Part shown: piece after piece, positions 1 to 10,545 of the stretch
How the letters are laid out: every line of letters starts with the position of its first letter
Position numbering within the stretch: position 1 is the stretch's first letter
Source of the DNA: Edaphobacter lichenicola
GTDB lineage: Bacteria; Acidobacteriota; Terriglobia; Terriglobales; Acidobacteriaceae
Assembly: GCF_025264645.1 (NCBI RefSeq)
Contig: NZ_CP073696.1
Location: 3,534,001-3,598,000 of the forward strand
Direction of reading: 5' to 3'
Length of the DNA: 64,000 bases
Program-made: the position numbers and the translations under genes
The notes under the pieces: generated by a model
Database searches by the model: none
What the model was told of the DNA's origin: nothing
The model's input: only the letters and a program-made list of their open reading frames with translations

Positions 1-714
1 TCGCGACATGTGCGAGAGCAGATTTCGACGGAGCAGTGGCATCGGTTAAACAGCCTGTATCTGCAGGTTACTCGGCCAGAGATGCAACAACAGACGCAGT
101 CCGAGGCGCTCGCGAATGGCATGGCGCAGCCAAGCGAATTTTTGCAGTCGGTGATGGAGGCGGTGCATCAGTTTCAGGGTGTAACCGACTCGACCATGAA
201 TCATGGCGAGGGATGGCAGTTCATCCAGGTGGGGCGATACCTTGAGCGAGCTTCGGCGACCGCGCTGCTGCTGCAGGCTTACCACGTCGATCTGTGGGGG
301 CAACCAGAGAGGATCGTTGAGGGAAATGAATATTTGGACTGGATGGGATTGCTGCGCTCTGCAACTGCGTTTGAGGCCTATTGCAAGGTATATACGGCGG
401 ACCTGACACCAGACCAGATTTTTGAGTTTCTTTTATTGGATGAAGAGTTTCCGCATTCAGTACGGTTCTCGATCGACAGTGTGCAATGCGCGCTGGAGAA
501 GATCCAGGGGGATAGCGGCAAGAGCCGCGCCGAAACATTGCGACGGCTGAGTGGGCGGTTGCATGCCTCACTGAACTACAGCAGCGCCGATGACATTTTG
601 AATCAGGATGCGCTGGGTTATCTGAGCAGTATTCAGGAGCAGTGCCGGGCAATTCACGAGACGATCTATGAGTTGTACGTGGATTACTCCATTCAGACAG
701 CGTTGGCGGGATAA
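1..714 (+). CDS. Alpha-E domain protein (DUF403), 5' end outside window
   Basis: The reading frame is open from the first base, so the true start lies upstream; only the C-terminal part (about 237 residues) is present. The sequence is rich in alpha helix and carries the family-typical stretches VREQISTEQW, RYLERA and SRAETLRRLSGRLHASLNY. Alpha-E proteins are known to be encoded with circularly permuted ATP-grasp enzymes and transglutaminase-like proteases in a predicted peptide-modifying system; the biochemical role is not established. A transglutaminase gene follows about 100 bases downstream on the same strand, which fits that operon. An ATP-grasp gene just left of the window is expected but cannot be seen. 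Confidence 0.85.
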   Translation, partial: SRHVREQISTEQWHRLNSLYLQVTRPEMQQQTQSEALANGMAQPSEFLQSVMEAVHQFQGVTDSTMNHGEGWQFIQVGRYLERASATALLLQAYHVDLWGQPERIVEGNEYLDWMGLLRSATAFEAYCKVYTADLTPDQIFEFLLLDEEFPHSVRFSIDSVQCALEKIQGDSGKSRAETLRRLSGRLHASLNYSSADDILNQDALGYLSSIQEQCRAIHETIYELYVDYSIQTALAG

Positions 715-810
715 GAATGGCCTTGAAACAAACACCGGCGATATTGGTGGTGCCGACGGGCGGTCGTCTATGGTCGTAAGACCGTTGCCATGGAACTGAA
801 AGGACAGGCT

Positions 811-1806
811 ATGTATTTTTCAATTCGCCATCTGACGAAGTTCCTGTACAGCAGCCAGGTCAGCGAGAGCATGATGGAGACGCGGATGCATCCGCGGAGC
901 GACCAGAATCAGCGCTGCCTGACGTTTCATCTTTCTGTCAGCCCACGATGCCGGGTGTTCAGCTATCGCGATCATCTGGCGAACCATGTCCATCACTTCG
1001 ATATCCCGGGGATGCATGGGCAGTTGGTGATCGTTGCTGAGTCCCTGGTGGAGGTACAGCCGGCGGCTCCGATTCCGGCATTTCTTGCGCCCGATGCCTG
1101 GAACGACCTCGATGCGATGGTCGAGCAGGGCGACTACTGGGAGATGCTGCTGCCGAGCGAGTTTACGACGCCGACCCCGGCGCTGGATGCTCTTGCCGCA
1201 GAGTTGAACGTGCGACGCAGAGACGATCCGTTAATGGTGCTGCACCAGTTAAATCAGCAGATCTATGAGTACTTCGACTACAAGCCGAAGTCGACTCATG
1301 TCGATTCTTTGATTGACCTGGCGTTAAGCACCAAGGCTGGAGTTTGCCAGGACTTTGCGCATGTCATGACTACTCTGGTGCGGTCGAAGCTGCGAATTCC
1401 CTGCCGGTATGTAAGCGGATATCTGTTTCATGGCGAGAGCGATATGGACCGATCGATTAGCTCGGCGACGCATGCATGGGTTGAGGTGCTTCTTCCGCAA
1501 CTTGGGTGGGTGGGCTTCGATCCGACGAACTGGCTGGTGGTCGGCGATCGGCACATTCGTACGGCGATTGGCAGAGACTACGCCGATGTTCCGCCGACGC
1601 ATGGAATCTTTCGTGGGCGGGCGGACAGTCAGCTAACCGTGGCGGTGCGAGTGACTCCGAGTTTAAGTACACCTTCGCTTGATCAGGAGTTGCCAGTGCC
1701 TGAGGACTGGTCAATTCTGGTAGAAAAGGCGACGCAGTTGCCGGAACAGCCACCGCCCCCCACGCGGCAGCAGCAGATGGCGCAACAGCAACAAGAGAAG
1801 CCGTAA
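811..1806 (+). CDS. Transglutaminase-like cysteine protease
   Basis: 331 residues from the ATG at 811, which is preceded by a good ribosome binding site (AAAGGACA); an in-frame ATG at 790 has none. An N-terminal beta-rich region is followed by the transglutaminase core with the expected catalytic triad: Cys179 in [10 protein letters not shown], His221 in THAWVEV and Asp237 in GWVGFDPTN. The C-terminus ends in a Pro/Gln-rich tail. Family members act as proteases or amide-forming enzymes and commonly pair with alpha-E and ATP-grasp proteins, as here with the gene upstream. The substrate is unknown. There is no signal peptide, so it is probably cytoplasmic. Confidence 0.88.
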
Positions 1807-1817
1807 GGCAAGCGAAG

Positions 1818-2186
1818 ATGGTCGTCAAAGAAAAAGCTAAGGCAGCCGAAGATCATACTCGGCGCGTGCGGCGAATCTGCATGGGCATGCCAGGGTGTGA
1901 GGAGAAGCGGTCGCACGGAGAGCCGACGTGGTTTGTGCGTAAGCGGGTGTTCGTCATGTTCGCCAACAACCATCACAACGACGATCATGTCGCAGTCTGG
2001 TTGCCGACGTTGCCTGGTGTGCAAGTCAGCTTGATCGCGGCTTCGCCCGATACTTATTTCCGACCGCCGTACGTAGGAGTCAAGGGATGGGTGGGGATTG
2101 AGCTGGACCGAGTTGGAGAAGAGGAACTGGCCGCGCACATCCTTGAGGCTTGGAAGATGGTTGCACCGAAGAGCTTGGTGAAGTGA
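1818..2186 (+). CDS. MmcQ/YjbR family protein
   Basis: 122 residues, starting 11 bases after the transglutaminase stop. It shows the compact YjbR fold signature: an N-terminal helix with the short conserved start ([21 protein letters not shown]), the strand [10 protein letters not shown], the [17 protein letters not shown] segment and a C-terminal helix with [10 protein letters not shown]. YjbR-like proteins have a double-wing DNA-binding-like fold, but their function is unproven. The close spacing suggests co-transcription with the transglutaminase, though a functional link is only inferred. Confidence 0.8.
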   Translation: MVVKEKAKAAEDHTRRVRRICMGMPGCEEKRSHGEPTWFVRKRVFVMFANNHHNDDHVAVWLPTLPGVQVSLIAASPDTYFRPPYVGVKGWVGIELDRVGEEELAAHILEAWKMVAPKSLVK

Positions 2187-2251
2187 GTTTCGCAGGTAGG
2201 CACGCTTCGGCGAAGATCTTCGGTCGCGTATGACGCCAGATGAGCGAAGGT

Positions 2252-3022
2252 TTAGAGGTTGAGTTTTTTGAAGATCCGCTCAGGGATATTGCGGATGATG
2301 AACATAATGGGCTGCCACTGGAATGGCACGTAGAGGATGTCTTTGCGTTTGTCGATGGCGCTGACGATCGACTCGGCGACCGACTCGGGGTCCGCGAACT
2401 TTTCGCTCTTCGGCATGTTCGCCGTCATTGCAGTTTTGGTGGGGCCGGGTTTGATGGTGAGGACGGTGACGCCTTCGCGGTCGACGCGGTTGCGCAGGCC
2501 GCCGAGAAACGCGGAGAGACCGGCTTTTGAGGAGCCGTAGAGATAGTTGGACTTGCGGCCGCGGTCTCCGGCTACCGATGAGATGACAGCTAGTGTTCCT
2601 GAGTGGCGCTGGGCGCAGAAGTTCGCGAGCCAGGTGAGGAGCGAGACCGGAGCCATGTAGTTCGTGTGAATAATCTGAGCGGCGGTGTTGAAGTCGCGCT
2701 CGGCTTCGGTCTGGTCGCCGAGGATACCGTGGGCGAGGTAGGCGATGTCCATGCCGGTGAGGGAGTTGATGGCATGGGCAAGGAGTTCAGGGTGCTTGTC
2801 GGTGTCATCGAGGTCGGCGACCGCAGTGTCGATGAAGCTGGCTCCGCGGGTTTTGAGGTCAGCTGCAACTGCTGCTAGTTTTTCGCCGTTGCGGGCGATG
2901 AGGAAGAGGCTTGCGCCTTGCGAGGCCCAGATACGACACGTGGCTTCCGCGATGCCAGAGGTAGCTCCGAGGACGAGGATCTTGCGGGGAGTCGCTGTGG
3001 TCGATTGTACGGTCGTGCTCAT
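2252..3022 (-). CDS. SDR family oxidoreductase, DprE2-like
   Basis: 256 residues. Short-chain dehydrogenase with an N-terminal Rossmann motif GATSGIA (residues 19-25) and the catalytic Ser148/Ser149, Tyr162 and Lys166 in ISSVAG and YGSSKAG. The sequence around the active site (SSVAGDRGRKSNYLYGSSKAGL) resembles DprE2, the NADH-dependent reductase that makes decaprenylphosphoryl-arabinose. It lies 19 bases downstream of a DprE1-like oxidase on the same strand, so the two probably form a two-step 2'-epimerase acting on a polyprenyl-phosphoribose. The C-terminus has a hydrophobic/basic end (IMFIIRNIPERIFKKLNL), consistent with membrane association. A generic SDR with another substrate cannot be excluded. 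Confidence 0.82.
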   Translation of the reverse strand: MSTTVQSTTATPRKILVLGATSGIAEATCRIWASQGASLFLIARNGEKLAAVAADLKTRGASFIDTAVADLDDTDKHPELLAHAINSLTGMDIAYLAHGILGDQTEAERDFNTAAQIIHTNYMAPVSLLTWLANFCAQRHSGTLAVISSVAGDRGRKSNYLYGSSKAGLSAFLGGLRNRVDREGVTVLTIKPGPTKTAMTANMPKSEKFADPESVAESIVSAIDKRKDILYVPFQWQPIMFIIRNIPERIFKKLNL

Positions 3023-3041
3023 ATTTCTGGGTTATCCGGTC

Positions 3042-4391
3042 TTATGAATTTGACGTGACACGCTCCCAAAAGCTGGAGGTGAGCATCGGGTCACGGTATT
3101 GGGCGAAGTGCTGCCATTGTGGATAGAAGGCTTGAAACTGAGGGGCAGTCATGGCGGCGTCTTTGGCGGGATAAAGGCGCCCCCCCAACTCGAGAGTCAT
3201 GTCAGCGAGACGCTGGAAGAGCGGAAAGCTCTTGTCGGGCTTGATGGGGAAGTCGAGGGCGAGGGTGATGCCAGGCTTGGGGAAGCTCATCATGCCGGGC
3301 GATGGAACATCGCCGAAGGCTTTGAGGACGGCGAGGAAGCTGGCGAGGCCCGACTTCGCGACCGCTTGCAGTATGGCGATAGTTCCTTCTTTGGCGTGCT
3401 CCCAGGGGATGACGTACTGGAACTGGAGGAGGCCGCGCTTGCCGTACATGCGGTTCCAGTGAAGAACCTTGTCGAGGGGGTAGAAGAAGGGCTCGTAGTC
3501 CTGGAGGGCGACGACGCGTTTGTGGATCTGTTTATGGAAGAAGGCGGTATTGAAGAGGCTGACCGAGAGGGAGTTGAGAGCAAAGCCCGGGGCTTCGAAG
3601 GGGAAGATGAGCTTTGGCTTAGCGGATTTGATGAGGTCGTCTTTTCTTGACGAGTGATCGCCCTGCATGAAGACGCCGCGCGCGAAGTTGCGGCCAGTGG
3701 ACGTGACGTCAACCCAACTGACGGTGTACTCGATGTCCTTCGCCTGGTTAGTCAGCTCGAGGAACTCGTCAATACCGTGAAATTGGATACCTTCGTAGTC
3801 GATCTTGCGGGAGACGATGGGCTTGAGGCGAAGCGTAGCCCAACTGATGAGTCCGGTCAGGCCAAGGCCGCCAATGGTCGCGGCGAAGAACTCTGGATTT
3901 TCAGTCGGGGTGCAGAGCATGCGGGAGCCGTCGGAGCGGACAAGCTCGAATTGCGTGATGTGGCGGCCGAAGGTTCCAGCGACGTGATGGTTTTTGCCGT
4001 GTATGTCGTTGGCAATTGCTCCTCCGAGAGTTACATATTTTGTTCCGGGGGTGACGGGAAGAAAAAAACCTCGGGGGACCGCGAAGTCGAGTATCTGCGC
4101 GAGGTTTACGCCGGCTTCGGCGGTGAGGAGGCCGGTCTCGGGATCGAATGCGATGAGGCGGTTCATCGCTGTGGTGACGAGGAGGTTGCCATCCTTGAGT
4201 AGACAGACGTCGCCATAGCTGCGGCCCATTCCGACAGGGAGCGCGCCGTTGTGCAGGCCTGCGGTTACCGCGGGAAAGTCGCTCTGCCAATGTAGTGGAA
4301 GAAGCTTTGCGCCGTAGGTTGGGTAGCGGCCCCAGGATTCGAAGGGAGCTTGGACCTGTTTAGCTTCCTCTGTTTCGATAGCGTCGGGCAT
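3042..4391 (-). CDS. FAD-dependent oxidoreductase, DprE1-like
   Basis: 449 residues, close to the usual length of DprE1. The FAD-binding domain carries the strongly DprE1-like block VTPGTKYVTLGGAIANDIHG followed by KNHH (His131 at the flavin-attachment site of VAO-type enzymes) and GLGLTGLI. The C-terminal substrate domain has SFPKPGITLALDFPIK and LYPAKDAA (Lys410, matching the essential active-site lysine of mycobacterial DprE1). DprE1 oxidises decaprenylphosphoryl-ribose to the 2-keto intermediate, which DprE2 then reduces; the partner gene is immediately downstream. The residue aligned with the mycobacterial inhibitor-binding cysteine is Ala378. The product in this organism is unknown; a polyprenyl-linked arabinose donor is the inference. 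Confidence 0.85.
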   Translation of the reverse strand: MPDAIETEEAKQVQAPFESWGRYPTYGAKLLPLHWQSDFPAVTAGLHNGALPVGMGRSYGDVCLLKDGNLLVTTAMNRLIAFDPETGLLTAEAGVNLAQILDFAVPRGFFLPVTPGTKYVTLGGAIANDIHGKNHHVAGTFGRHITQFELVRSDGSRMLCTPTENPEFFAATIGGLGLTGLISWATLRLKPIVSRKIDYEGIQFHGIDEFLELTNQAKDIEYTVSWVDVTSTGRNFARGVFMQGDHSSRKDDLIKSAKPKLIFPFEAPGFALNSLSVSLFNTAFFHKQIHKRVVALQDYEPFFYPLDKVLHWNRMYGKRGLLQFQYVIPWEHAKEGTIAILQAVAKSGLASFLAVLKAFGDVPSPGMMSFPKPGITLALDFPIKPDKSFPLFQRLADMTLELGGRLYPAKDAAMTAPQFQAFYPQWQHFAQYRDPMLTSSFWERVTSNS

Positions 4392-4439
4392 ACAGACAGG
4401 ATACTTGGTTCGTTGTGATTTACGACGGGCTTGGGTTAA

Positions 4440-4476
4440 AAAGGAAGAGGCACAGCGCTTGCCGTGCCTCTTTTTG
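4440..4476 (-). terminator. Rho-independent terminator after rplT
   Basis: A perfect 7-bp stem (GAGGCAC 4447-4453 with GTGCCTC 4464-4470) is followed on the minus strand by TTCCTTTTT and on the plus strand by TTTTT. It lies 15 bases past the rplT stop, so it ends the ribosomal protein transcript and separates it from the DprE1-like gene. Confidence 0.85.
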
Positions 4477-4490
4477 AAAGAGCTGATGCG

Positions 4491-4892
4491 TTACGCAGCA
4501 GCGGTGGCCCGATTTGCGGCGTGCTTGTCTGCTGCAGTCTTCAGTGCTGCCTTTGCCTGGACGGTGAGAGCAGCAAAGCCAGCTGCGTCGTTCGCGGCGA
4601 TATCGGCAAGGACCTTGCGATCCAGCTGATTGCCGGCGAGCTTGAGGCCGTTGATGAAGGTGGAGTAGCTCATGCCGTTGTTGCGGCAGGCTGCGTTGAT
4701 ACGGACGATCCAGAGAGCGCGGAACTGGCGCTTCTTCTGCTTACGACCGGTGTAGGCGAACTTGAGTCCGCGCTCGACGGCTTCCTGAGCTGCCTGATAG
4801 AGCTTGGATTTGGTGAGGAAGTAACCACTCGCGCGCTTGAGGATCTTCTTGCGGCGATCATTCCGTTTTGTACTCCGTTTTACACGGGGCAT
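4491..4892 (-). CDS. rplT: 50S ribosomal protein L20
   Basis: 133 residues. The N-terminus [20 protein letters not shown] and the internal [21 protein letters not shown] and [23 protein letters not shown] are diagnostic for L20, which binds 23S rRNA early in large-subunit assembly. About 15 extra Ala-rich residues at the C-terminus make it slightly longer than the usual 117-120. The start has a strong ribosome binding site (AAAGGAGAAGCAAG before the ATG). It follows rpmI on the same strand, but with an unusually long spacer of about 246 bases. A terminator follows. Confidence 0.98.
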   Translation of the reverse strand: MPRVKRSTKRNDRRKKILKRASGYFLTKSKLYQAAQEAVERGLKFAYTGRKQKKRQFRALWIVRINAACRNNGMSYSTFINGLKLAGNQLDRKVLADIAANDAAGFAALTVQAKAALKTAADKHAANRATAAA

Positions 4893-5138
4893 CTTGCTTC
4901 TCCTTTTGCGTACTTCGTTTAAGCGGCTGGAGGTAAGGGTCGCATTCTCGTCTCAATCAGAACTAGTAGATGTTCTGAAAGGGCTCGTGAGAACTACGAT
5001 GTGGCCTCTTCACTCGCTATGCAACTTCAAGTCTCGATGGAATCGCTAACGCGTTTCCAGGGGCCACAACGCTTTTACTGGCCCTTTGCCCTTTCGAGGC
5101 GGCTCGACTTGAACAACTTATGCTTCCCTGCCTGAGAC
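4893..5138 (-). promoter_or_regulatory. Long spacer between rpmI and rplT with a hairpin
   Basis: The two ribosomal genes are normally separated by tens of bases; here 246 bases intervene. Read on the minus strand it contains a perfect 6-bp hairpin (GGGCCA/TGGCCC, positions about 5058-5086). L20 is known to repress its own operon by binding structured mRNA in other bacteria, so this could be an equivalent leader or a separate rplT promoter region. I do not recognise a known L20 leader fold. Confidence 0.35.
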
Positions 5139-5336
5139 TCAGGCGTAAGGAAGCATCCGGGCAACCTTGTGCTGATCCGCCTCAGAGATAAGCGCCGACC
5201 CACCCAGCTTGCGCTTGGTCTTGGTGGCCTTCGAGGTGAGGATGTGGCGCATCTTGGACTGGCCGCGCTTGAACTTGCCGGTGCCTGTCTTATGAAAGCG
5301 CTTGGCTGCGCCGCTGTGTGTCTTCAACTTTGGCAT
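5139..5336 (-). CDS. rpmI: 50S ribosomal protein L35
   Basis: 65 residues, the normal length. It begins [20 protein letters not shown] and continues [26 protein letters not shown], the typical L35 sequence. It is the first gene of an rpmI-rplT pair on the minus strand. The initiation factor gene infC, which normally stands directly upstream, is absent: an acetyltransferase gene occupies that place after a 134-base gap. A TATACT hexamer at 5376-5381 (minus strand), about 40 bases before the start, is a plausible -10 element, which would let this pair be transcribed on its own. Confidence 0.98.
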   Translation of the reverse strand: MPKLKTHSGAAKRFHKTGTGKFKRGQSKMRHILTSKATKTKRKLGGSALISEADQHKVARMLPYA

Positions 5337-5470
5337 GGTGTTCCTGACGAAAACTGTGTTCTGGACAACTTACTAAGTATATACGAGGTGGGCCTCTGAG
5401 TTATCTCGATTTCGTCGCGGGAGGCGAGAGCGAATCATGCCGTTTCGTCAGAATGTTGTAAATAGGGCAC

Positions 5471-6010
5471 TTACTGACCAGAAGCTAGAACCAACGATTT
5501 TTCCAATTCCACAAAGTAGAGATCGTCGCGGAGAGGCACACCGATGCGCTCATTCCCATATGGAAAAGGTTCAGTGTGGCCGTTACGTTGATACCCACGG
5601 CGTTCATACCATTCCAGGAGGGCTTGACGCACCCAGATGACTGTAATCTTTACTCGCGTAGCCCCTTGATCCCTGATTCGGGCTTCGGCTTCGGATAAAA
5701 GGATGCGGCCTAAACCTTCGGCTTGGCGCTGCGGATCGATGGCTAGCATGGAGAGGTACCAGATCGATCGGTCATCTGTGGGTTTGATCGATACACACCC
5801 CGCGAGCGGGCCGGCGATCTGATCTCGCATCAGCAGGATGGTGTCACCTGCGGAAAGCACTTCGGCAAGCATCTCCGAATCAATTCTCTGCCCTGATACC
5901 AGCTTGCCTTCGCTTGCCCAGCCAAGCTCGGCGCTTTTGCCACGGTAGGCGCTGTTGACGAATAGGACAAGTTCATCGATATCAGCAGTTGTTGCTAGAA
6001 CGAAGATCAT
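5471..6010 (-). CDS. GNAT family N-acetyltransferase
   Basis: 179 residues. The acetyl-CoA binding motif A is clear: LSMLAIDPQRQAEGLGRILL with the (Q/R)xxGxG loop (QAEGLG), followed by a helix and the C-terminal LEWYERRGYQRNG, typical of GNAT motif B. It transfers an acetyl group to an amine; the substrate cannot be predicted. It lies upstream of rpmI on the same strand with a 134-base gap, so it is probably not part of that operon. Confidence 0.85.
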   Translation of the reverse strand: MIFVLATTADIDELVLFVNSAYRGKSAELGWASEGKLVSGQRIDSEMLAEVLSAGDTILLMRDQIAGPLAGCVSIKPTDDRSIWYLSMLAIDPQRQAEGLGRILLSEAEARIRDQGATRVKITVIWVRQALLEWYERRGYQRNGHTEPFPYGNERIGVPLRDDLYFVELEKSLVLASGQ

Positions 6011-6117
6011 TCCCGTAATTATCGTGATTTTCTATGTTCTCTCCAAATGGCGGCAGACTAACCTCTACGTATAAGACATATATCGATGTGCACATGGATG
6101 ATTGTCCAAATTCGGAG

Positions 6118-6149
6118 CAGATAAAATGACCCTCCGCAAAGGGTCATCG
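6118..6149 (-). terminator. Rho-independent terminator
   Basis: The inverted repeat ATGACCCT/AGGGTCAT (about 6124-6148) is followed on the minus strand by TTTTATCT. It lies about 40 bases beyond the stop of the His/Asp-rich peptide gene, the expected place for its terminator. Confidence 0.75.
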
Positions 6150-6190
6150 TTGGGCTCTCACGAGCATTGTTTTGCGGCTATACCAGCGGG

Positions 6191-6436
6191 CTAGCCTTTT
6201 GGACCGGTTGAAGGTGGAGTGGTTGTGCCGCCGCCACCGCCATGGCCGGGACAGTCGTTACCGCCTTTGTCCTTGTTGTGGTCGCAATCGTGGTCATGGT
6301 CGTGATGGCACCAGCCAAACCAGGACCACGAACTGCCACCGCTATCGTGATCATGATCACAGGCAAAGGCTGAGCTGGAGGTTGTAAGCAGTGAGAATCC
6401 AACGATCGATACAGCGATCAAACGGTTCAATTTCAT
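6191..6436 (-). CDS. Small exported His/Asp-rich protein
   Basis: 81 residues from the ATG at 6436, chosen because GAGGTGAACC directly precedes it; an in-frame start 33 bases earlier has no ribosome binding site. The N-terminus MKLNRLIAVSIVGFSLLTTSSSAFA is a signal peptide. The mature part is built of His-Asp runs (CDHDHD, HHDHDHDCDHNKD), four Cys and a Gly/Thr/Pro tail. The composition suggests periplasmic metal binding, for example nickel, zinc or copper. I do not recognise a named family. It is a single gene with its own terminator. Confidence 0.7.
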   Translation of the reverse strand: MKLNRLIAVSIVGFSLLTTSSSAFACDHDHDSGGSSWSWFGWCHHDHDHDCDHNKDKGGNDCPGHGGGGGTTTPPSTGPKG

Positions 6437-6469
6437 TGGTTCACCTCGGGGAGTTACGAGCCGAAGCAT

Positions 6470-9427
<2,958 letters not shown>

Positions 9428-9440
9428 TACCGAAAAGGTA

Positions 9441-9482
9441 GCGAGGGGCCGGTCAATCCGGCTCCCCGCGTAACGAATTTTT
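9441..9482 (+). terminator. Rho-independent terminator after gyrB
   Basis: A 12-bp stem with one mismatch and one G-U pair (GCGAGGGGCCGG with CCGGCTCCCCGC) and a 5-base loop is followed by GTAACGAATTTTT. It lies about 50 bases after the gyrB stop. Confidence 0.8.
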
Positions 9483-9550
9483 AGAACACCCCCGCCAAGT
9501 TCAAATCGGCTGACACATCGTGCTTACTCAACTCAAATTCAAAGTAAAGG

Positions 9551-9576
9551 ACCCAGCCACACAGGCTGGGTTCTCT
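9551..9576. terminator. Second hairpin, possibly bidirectional terminator
   Basis: A perfect stem CCCAGCC/GGCTGGG with a 5-base loop, with T-rich sequence on both sides (TTCTCTACTTT on the plus strand, TTTACTTT on the minus strand). It lies between gyrB and the convergent cytochrome gene. The rest of 9389-9820 shows nothing gene-like that I can support. Confidence 0.6.
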
Positions 9577-9820
9577 ACTTTAGGGACAAGTGCAGATCGT
9601 CCTATTCAAAGACGGCAGCATCTCTGGAGATCGTTATCGCTGTGGTGTTACCGATCTGCGATGGCAGCGAAGAGTTCTGACTCAAGGCAGGCTTGAGTAC
9701 TTCTGTTTACTGACAGGTGTTGTCGGCGTCGAGGAAACGCGCCGGATTGGGCTGCTGGCCGTCAACGATCTCCTGTGGGTCAAAGGATGGCAGCATAGGT
9801 CATCATAAACTCGATAAAGG

Positions 9821-10312
9821 CTATTTTGTGGCCCCACTATAGACGGCAGGTTCACCCAAGCTGCCAGCTTTCGGAAGATGACGGATGTAAAGAACCATGC
9901 GCCACATATCGTCATCGGAGAAATCGCCAGCCGAAGGAGGCATGCCCGAAGGATAGATGCCGTTTTTGATGATCCACTTCAGTTGACCGTCGGTATAGGT
10001 CTGCACCTCGGTGCTGGCAAGCGAAGGAACTGGTGGCGAGACTGACGCGGCGAAGGGTACGCCTGTGTTCTGACCGTCGAGGCCGTGGCACACCATGCAA
10101 TACGAGGTGAAGGCCTGCTTGCCGTCTTCGATATTCTCAGCGGTTGCAGGAACGGGGTTGATGTCGCTCTTGCCGCGGACCGTGATGTGACGTTTGGTCC
10201 AGTAGGCGATCCTGATTTCAAAGCGCGAGGGCGGCCTGGCGCTGCAACCCAACAGTACGCTCGACAGGAGAGAGAGCAAGATTAGTCGTGAGGTGGTGAC
10301 CGCGTGTCTCAT
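9821..10312 (-). CDS. Class I c-type cytochrome lipoprotein
   Basis: 163 residues. The signal sequence ends in a lipobox (LLGC, Cys23), so it is probably anchored to a membrane on the outer face of the cytoplasmic membrane or in the outer membrane. The heme-binding motif CMVCH is at residues 72-76 and the likely axial Met124 sits in PSGMPPSAGDFSDDDMW, typical of small monoheme cytochromes of the cytochrome cbb3/CcoP type. It transfers electrons; the partner is not encoded nearby. Single gene, no evident operon. Confidence 0.88.
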   Translation of the reverse strand: MRHAVTTSRLILLSLLSSVLLGCSARPPSRFEIRIAYWTKRHITVRGKSDINPVPATAENIEDGKQAFTSYCMVCHGLDGQNTGVPFAASVSPPVPSLASTEVQTYTDGQLKWIIKNGIYPSGMPPSAGDFSDDDMWRMVLYIRHLPKAGSLGEPAVYSGATK

Positions 10313-10545
10313 TCTCGCTTATTGAACCACAGGAGCGGTCGCATTGTGATCTCATGGCCACGGCTGCAGAGGAGTTTCTCAGGTTGCTTCGGAGTGGTCT
10401 CCATGTCGATCGGCAAAGAGCACAGAGTTTTCGTGGAACGTCCTTAGCCGCACCCTCACGACCGGTCTGCCCGTTGCAAGAAGGGCAAAGGGAGAAGCTA
10501 TAGCTTCTTCCTCGGAAGCGGATGCTGCGATGCTGGATCGATCAA

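Noticed and set aside
9485-9520. tRNA-like T-loop sequence GTTCAAATC
   Set aside because: No matching acceptor, anticodon or D stem could be found around it.
9590-9808. Plus-strand frame of 72 codons after gyrB
   Set aside because: GTG start without a ribosome binding site, no recognisable motif, and it is crossed by an equally long minus-strand frame.
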